Assembly (NCBI GenBank): GCA_041694515.1 | Contig: JASMSZ010000006.1 | Coordinates: forward strand, 1 to 6,326 | From: Halanaerobium sp041694515 | Lineage (GTDB): Bacteria; Bacillota; Halanaerobiia; Halanaerobiales; Halanaerobiaceae | Direction: 5' to 3' | Length of the DNA: 6,326 nucleotides | Shown: piece after piece, positions 5,277-6,326 of the stretch | Numbering within the stretch: the first letter of the stretch is position 1 | How the letters are laid out: each line of letters begins with the position of its first letter | The notes under the pieces: generated by a model | Seen by the model: only the letters and a program-made list of their open reading frames with translations | Database searches by the model: none | Told to the model about the DNA's origin: nothing | Translations under genes and position numbers: made by a program

Positions 5277-5293
5277 AATTATTATTAATAATT
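5277..5293 (+). promoter_or_regulatory. Palindrome between rubrerythrin promoter and ribosome binding site (candidate PerR/Fur-type box)
   Basis: AATTATTA-T-TAATAATT is a perfect 8-1-8 inverted repeat lying just downstream of the predicted start and touching the GGAGG ribosome binding site (5294-5298). Fur-family repressors use 7-1-7 AT-rich boxes (PerR consensus TTATAAT-N-ATTATAA), and PerR controls rubrerythrin in some clostridia. The match to the PerR consensus is only partial, so the assignment is an inference. Confidence 0.4.
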
Positions 5294-5307
5294 GGAGGTA
5301 TGTAAAA

Positions 5308-5865
5308 ATGGTAAAAAATGATCAGACAGCTCAAAATTTACGATCCGCATATGCTGGAGAAAGTATGGCTTATCAGCGCTACATAGCCTGGGGCAGAAAA
5401 GCAAAAGAGGAAGGTTTCGAAAATGTAGCTCTACTTTTTAAAGCGATTGCGAATGCTGAACAGGTTCATGCTGGAAATCACTTTGAAGCACATGGAAATG
5501 TTGATGGCGGCTTTTTAGTTGCTGGTGGTGGAGAATTTGGTTATGGAACAACCTCCGAAAATCTTGTTGGTGCTATTGCAGGTGAAGAAGGCGAAATTGA
5601 GCAGATGTATCCTTCCTATAGTTTAGTTGCTAAAGATCAGGGAGAATCTGATGCAGTACGTTCATTTCACTATTCTTTAGAAGCTGAGCAGATCCATGCT
5701 AAACTTTACAGAGATGCTAAAGAACATGTTGATAATGGTGAAGATATTGAATTAGAATATGTAAGTATCTGTCAGGTTTGTGGACATACTGTTGTAAACG
5801 ATGTGCCGGATAAATGCCCTGTTTGTGGAGAGCCTAAGTCGAAATTCCGTAAATTTACTAAATAA
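5308..5865 (+). CDS. rbr: Rubrerythrin
   Basis: A 185-residue non-haem iron peroxidase that reduces hydrogen peroxide to water in the cytoplasm of anaerobes, with electrons from rubredoxin or NADH-linked donors. The ferritin-like four-helix domain (about 1-145) has the diiron ligands E18 (AGESMAYQRY), E51 and H54 (EQVH), E93 and E96 (GEEGE), and E127 and H130 (EQIH). The C-terminal rubredoxin-like domain has C155-x-x-C158 and C170-x-x-C173 for an Fe(SCys)4 site. All expected ligands are present and the length is normal for the short, classical form. ATG 5308 follows GGAGG (5294-5298) by 9 nt. It has its own strong promoter with two inverted repeats around it, suggesting peroxide- or oxygen-responsive control. 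A superoxide reductase gene follows 103 nt downstream; its product, peroxide, is the rubrerythrin substrate. Confidence 0.97.
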   Translation: MVKNDQTAQNLRSAYAGESMAYQRYIAWGRKAKEEGFENVALLFKAIANAEQVHAGNHFEAHGNVDGGFLVAGGGEFGYGTTSENLVGAIAGEEGEIEQMYPSYSLVAKDQGESDAVRSFHYSLEAEQIHAKLYRDAKEHVDNGEDIELEYVSICQVCGHTVVNDVPDKCPVCGEPKSKFRKFTK

Positions 5866-5895
5866 ATAATTGCCGAGTAATTAAAATGGATTTTC

Positions 5896-5934
5896 CTAAA
5901 TCACTTTCAATTTAGAAAGTTGATTTAGTTATTT
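5896..5934 (+). terminator. Bulged hairpin between rubrerythrin and SOR genes, possible partial terminator
   Basis: CTAAATCACTTTC (5896-5908) pairs with GAAAGTTGATTTAG (5915-5928) around a 6-nt AATTTA loop, with one bulged base in the right arm. The following tract is TTATTT rather than a clean T run, so termination may be incomplete. It could separate rbr from sor, lower sor expression, or mark an mRNA processing site. A TTATTTAAATAA palindrome (5929-5940) follows it. Confidence 0.55.
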
Positions 5935-5968
5935 AAATAATTATCAAAACTATAAGGAGGAATTTTTA

Positions 5969-6325
5969 ATGGGTTACTATGATCTTAAGAAGTTGGAAAA
6001 TACTGGTGAAGACAAGACAGCCTTGGAAAAAAAACATGTTCCTTATATTCAATGTCCTGATAAAGTTAAAAAAGGTGAATATTTTGAGGTAACGGTTACT
6101 TTTGGTAAGGAAATTACTCATCCAATGGGACCAGATCACTATATTCAGTATTTTGATCTTTATGCTGATTATGCAAGCCTGGCAAGAGTAGATTTTACAC
6201 CCGATATGAAAGCGGAAGCTACTTTAACACTTAAGTTAGAGGAGTCCTGTGATTTAAATGTATATGCATTCTGTAATTTACATGGTCACTGGGAAGGTTC
6301 CAAATCAATTGAAGTTGTAGAGTAA
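5969..6325 (+). CDS. Superoxide reductase, class II type (neelaredoxin / desulfoferrodoxin iron-binding domain)
   Basis: A 118-residue cytoplasmic enzyme that reduces superoxide to hydrogen peroxide without releasing oxygen, normally with rubredoxin as donor. The Fe(His)4(Cys) centre is visible: H23 (KKHVP), H51 and H57 (HPMGPDH), and C102 and H105 (CNLHGHWE). There is no N-terminal desulforedoxin domain (no CxxC...CC), so this is the single-iron form. It is somewhat shorter than P. furiosus or Thermotoga SOR, mainly in the loop between H57 and C102. The Glu that usually lies two residues before the first His (EKH) is Lys21; Glu20 is one position further away (EKKH). ATG 5969 follows AAGGAGG (5954-5960) by 8 nt. 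No clear promoter lies in the 103-nt gap, so it probably reads through from rbr. The stop codon ends one base before the window end, so the gene is complete. Confidence 0.92.
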   Translation: MGYYDLKKLENTGEDKTALEKKHVPYIQCPDKVKKGEYFEVTVTFGKEITHPMGPDHYIQYFDLYADYASLARVDFTPDMKAEATLTLKLEESCDLNVYAFCNLHGHWEGSKSIEVVE

Positions 6326-6326
6326 A

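Noticed and set aside
1..6326. CRISPR array, tRNA, rRNA or integrase attachment site
   Set aside because: I saw no regularly spaced direct repeats, no cloverleaf-like segments or rRNA motifs, and no integrase gene anywhere in the window.

Overview
The window looks like chromosomal DNA of an anaerobic, low-GC Firmicute. The base composition is strongly AT-rich, Shine-Dalgarno sequences are strong (AGGAGG, GGAGG), and the promoters are TTGACA/TATACT-like. Rubrerythrin and superoxide reductase occur together, which points to a strict anaerobe. The wording of several proteins fits the Halanaerobiales (Halanaerobium-like). That genus-level guess is an inference from memory and has not been tested.

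Layout. Positions 1-600 are an insertion-sequence graveyard. A decayed IS30-family transposase lies on the minus strand (about 1-300), broken by stops, a frameshift and small deletions. An internally deleted ISL3-family transposase fragment follows on the plus strand (about 304-600). Directly against this scar sits an intact DUF1349 gene (602-1216) with its own ribosome binding site. Next come two nearly identical cold-shock protein genes (1304-1507 and 1790-1993). Each has the same extended -10 promoter, the same short leader with a hairpin at the predicted 5' end of the transcript, and its own intrinsic terminator. A GTG-started typA/bipA translational GTPase (2250-4055) is followed 19 nt later by a zinc-free MDR-family NAD(P)H:quinone-oxidoreductase-like gene (4075-5013), probably in one operon. 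The right end is an oxygen-defence pair: rubrerythrin (5308-5865), with a strong promoter flanked by two inverted repeats, and a compact class II-type superoxide reductase (5969-6325), separated by a bulged hairpin.

How the genes work together. Two themes are visible: ribosome and RNA function under stress (two Csp, TypA) and reductive detoxification of oxygen species (SOR turns superoxide into peroxide, rubrerythrin reduces peroxide). The csp1, csp2 and rbr promoters share a TGC-TATACT/TAAACT extended -10 and a perfect TTGACA -35, so all three are probably strongly expressed from housekeeping sigma. No CRISPR array, tRNA, rRNA or intact mobile element is visible. I see no clearly new multi-gene system. 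The most interesting material is regulatory (csp leaders, rbr operator-like repeats), the hidden IS30 relic, and the atypical iron-ligand spacing of the SOR.
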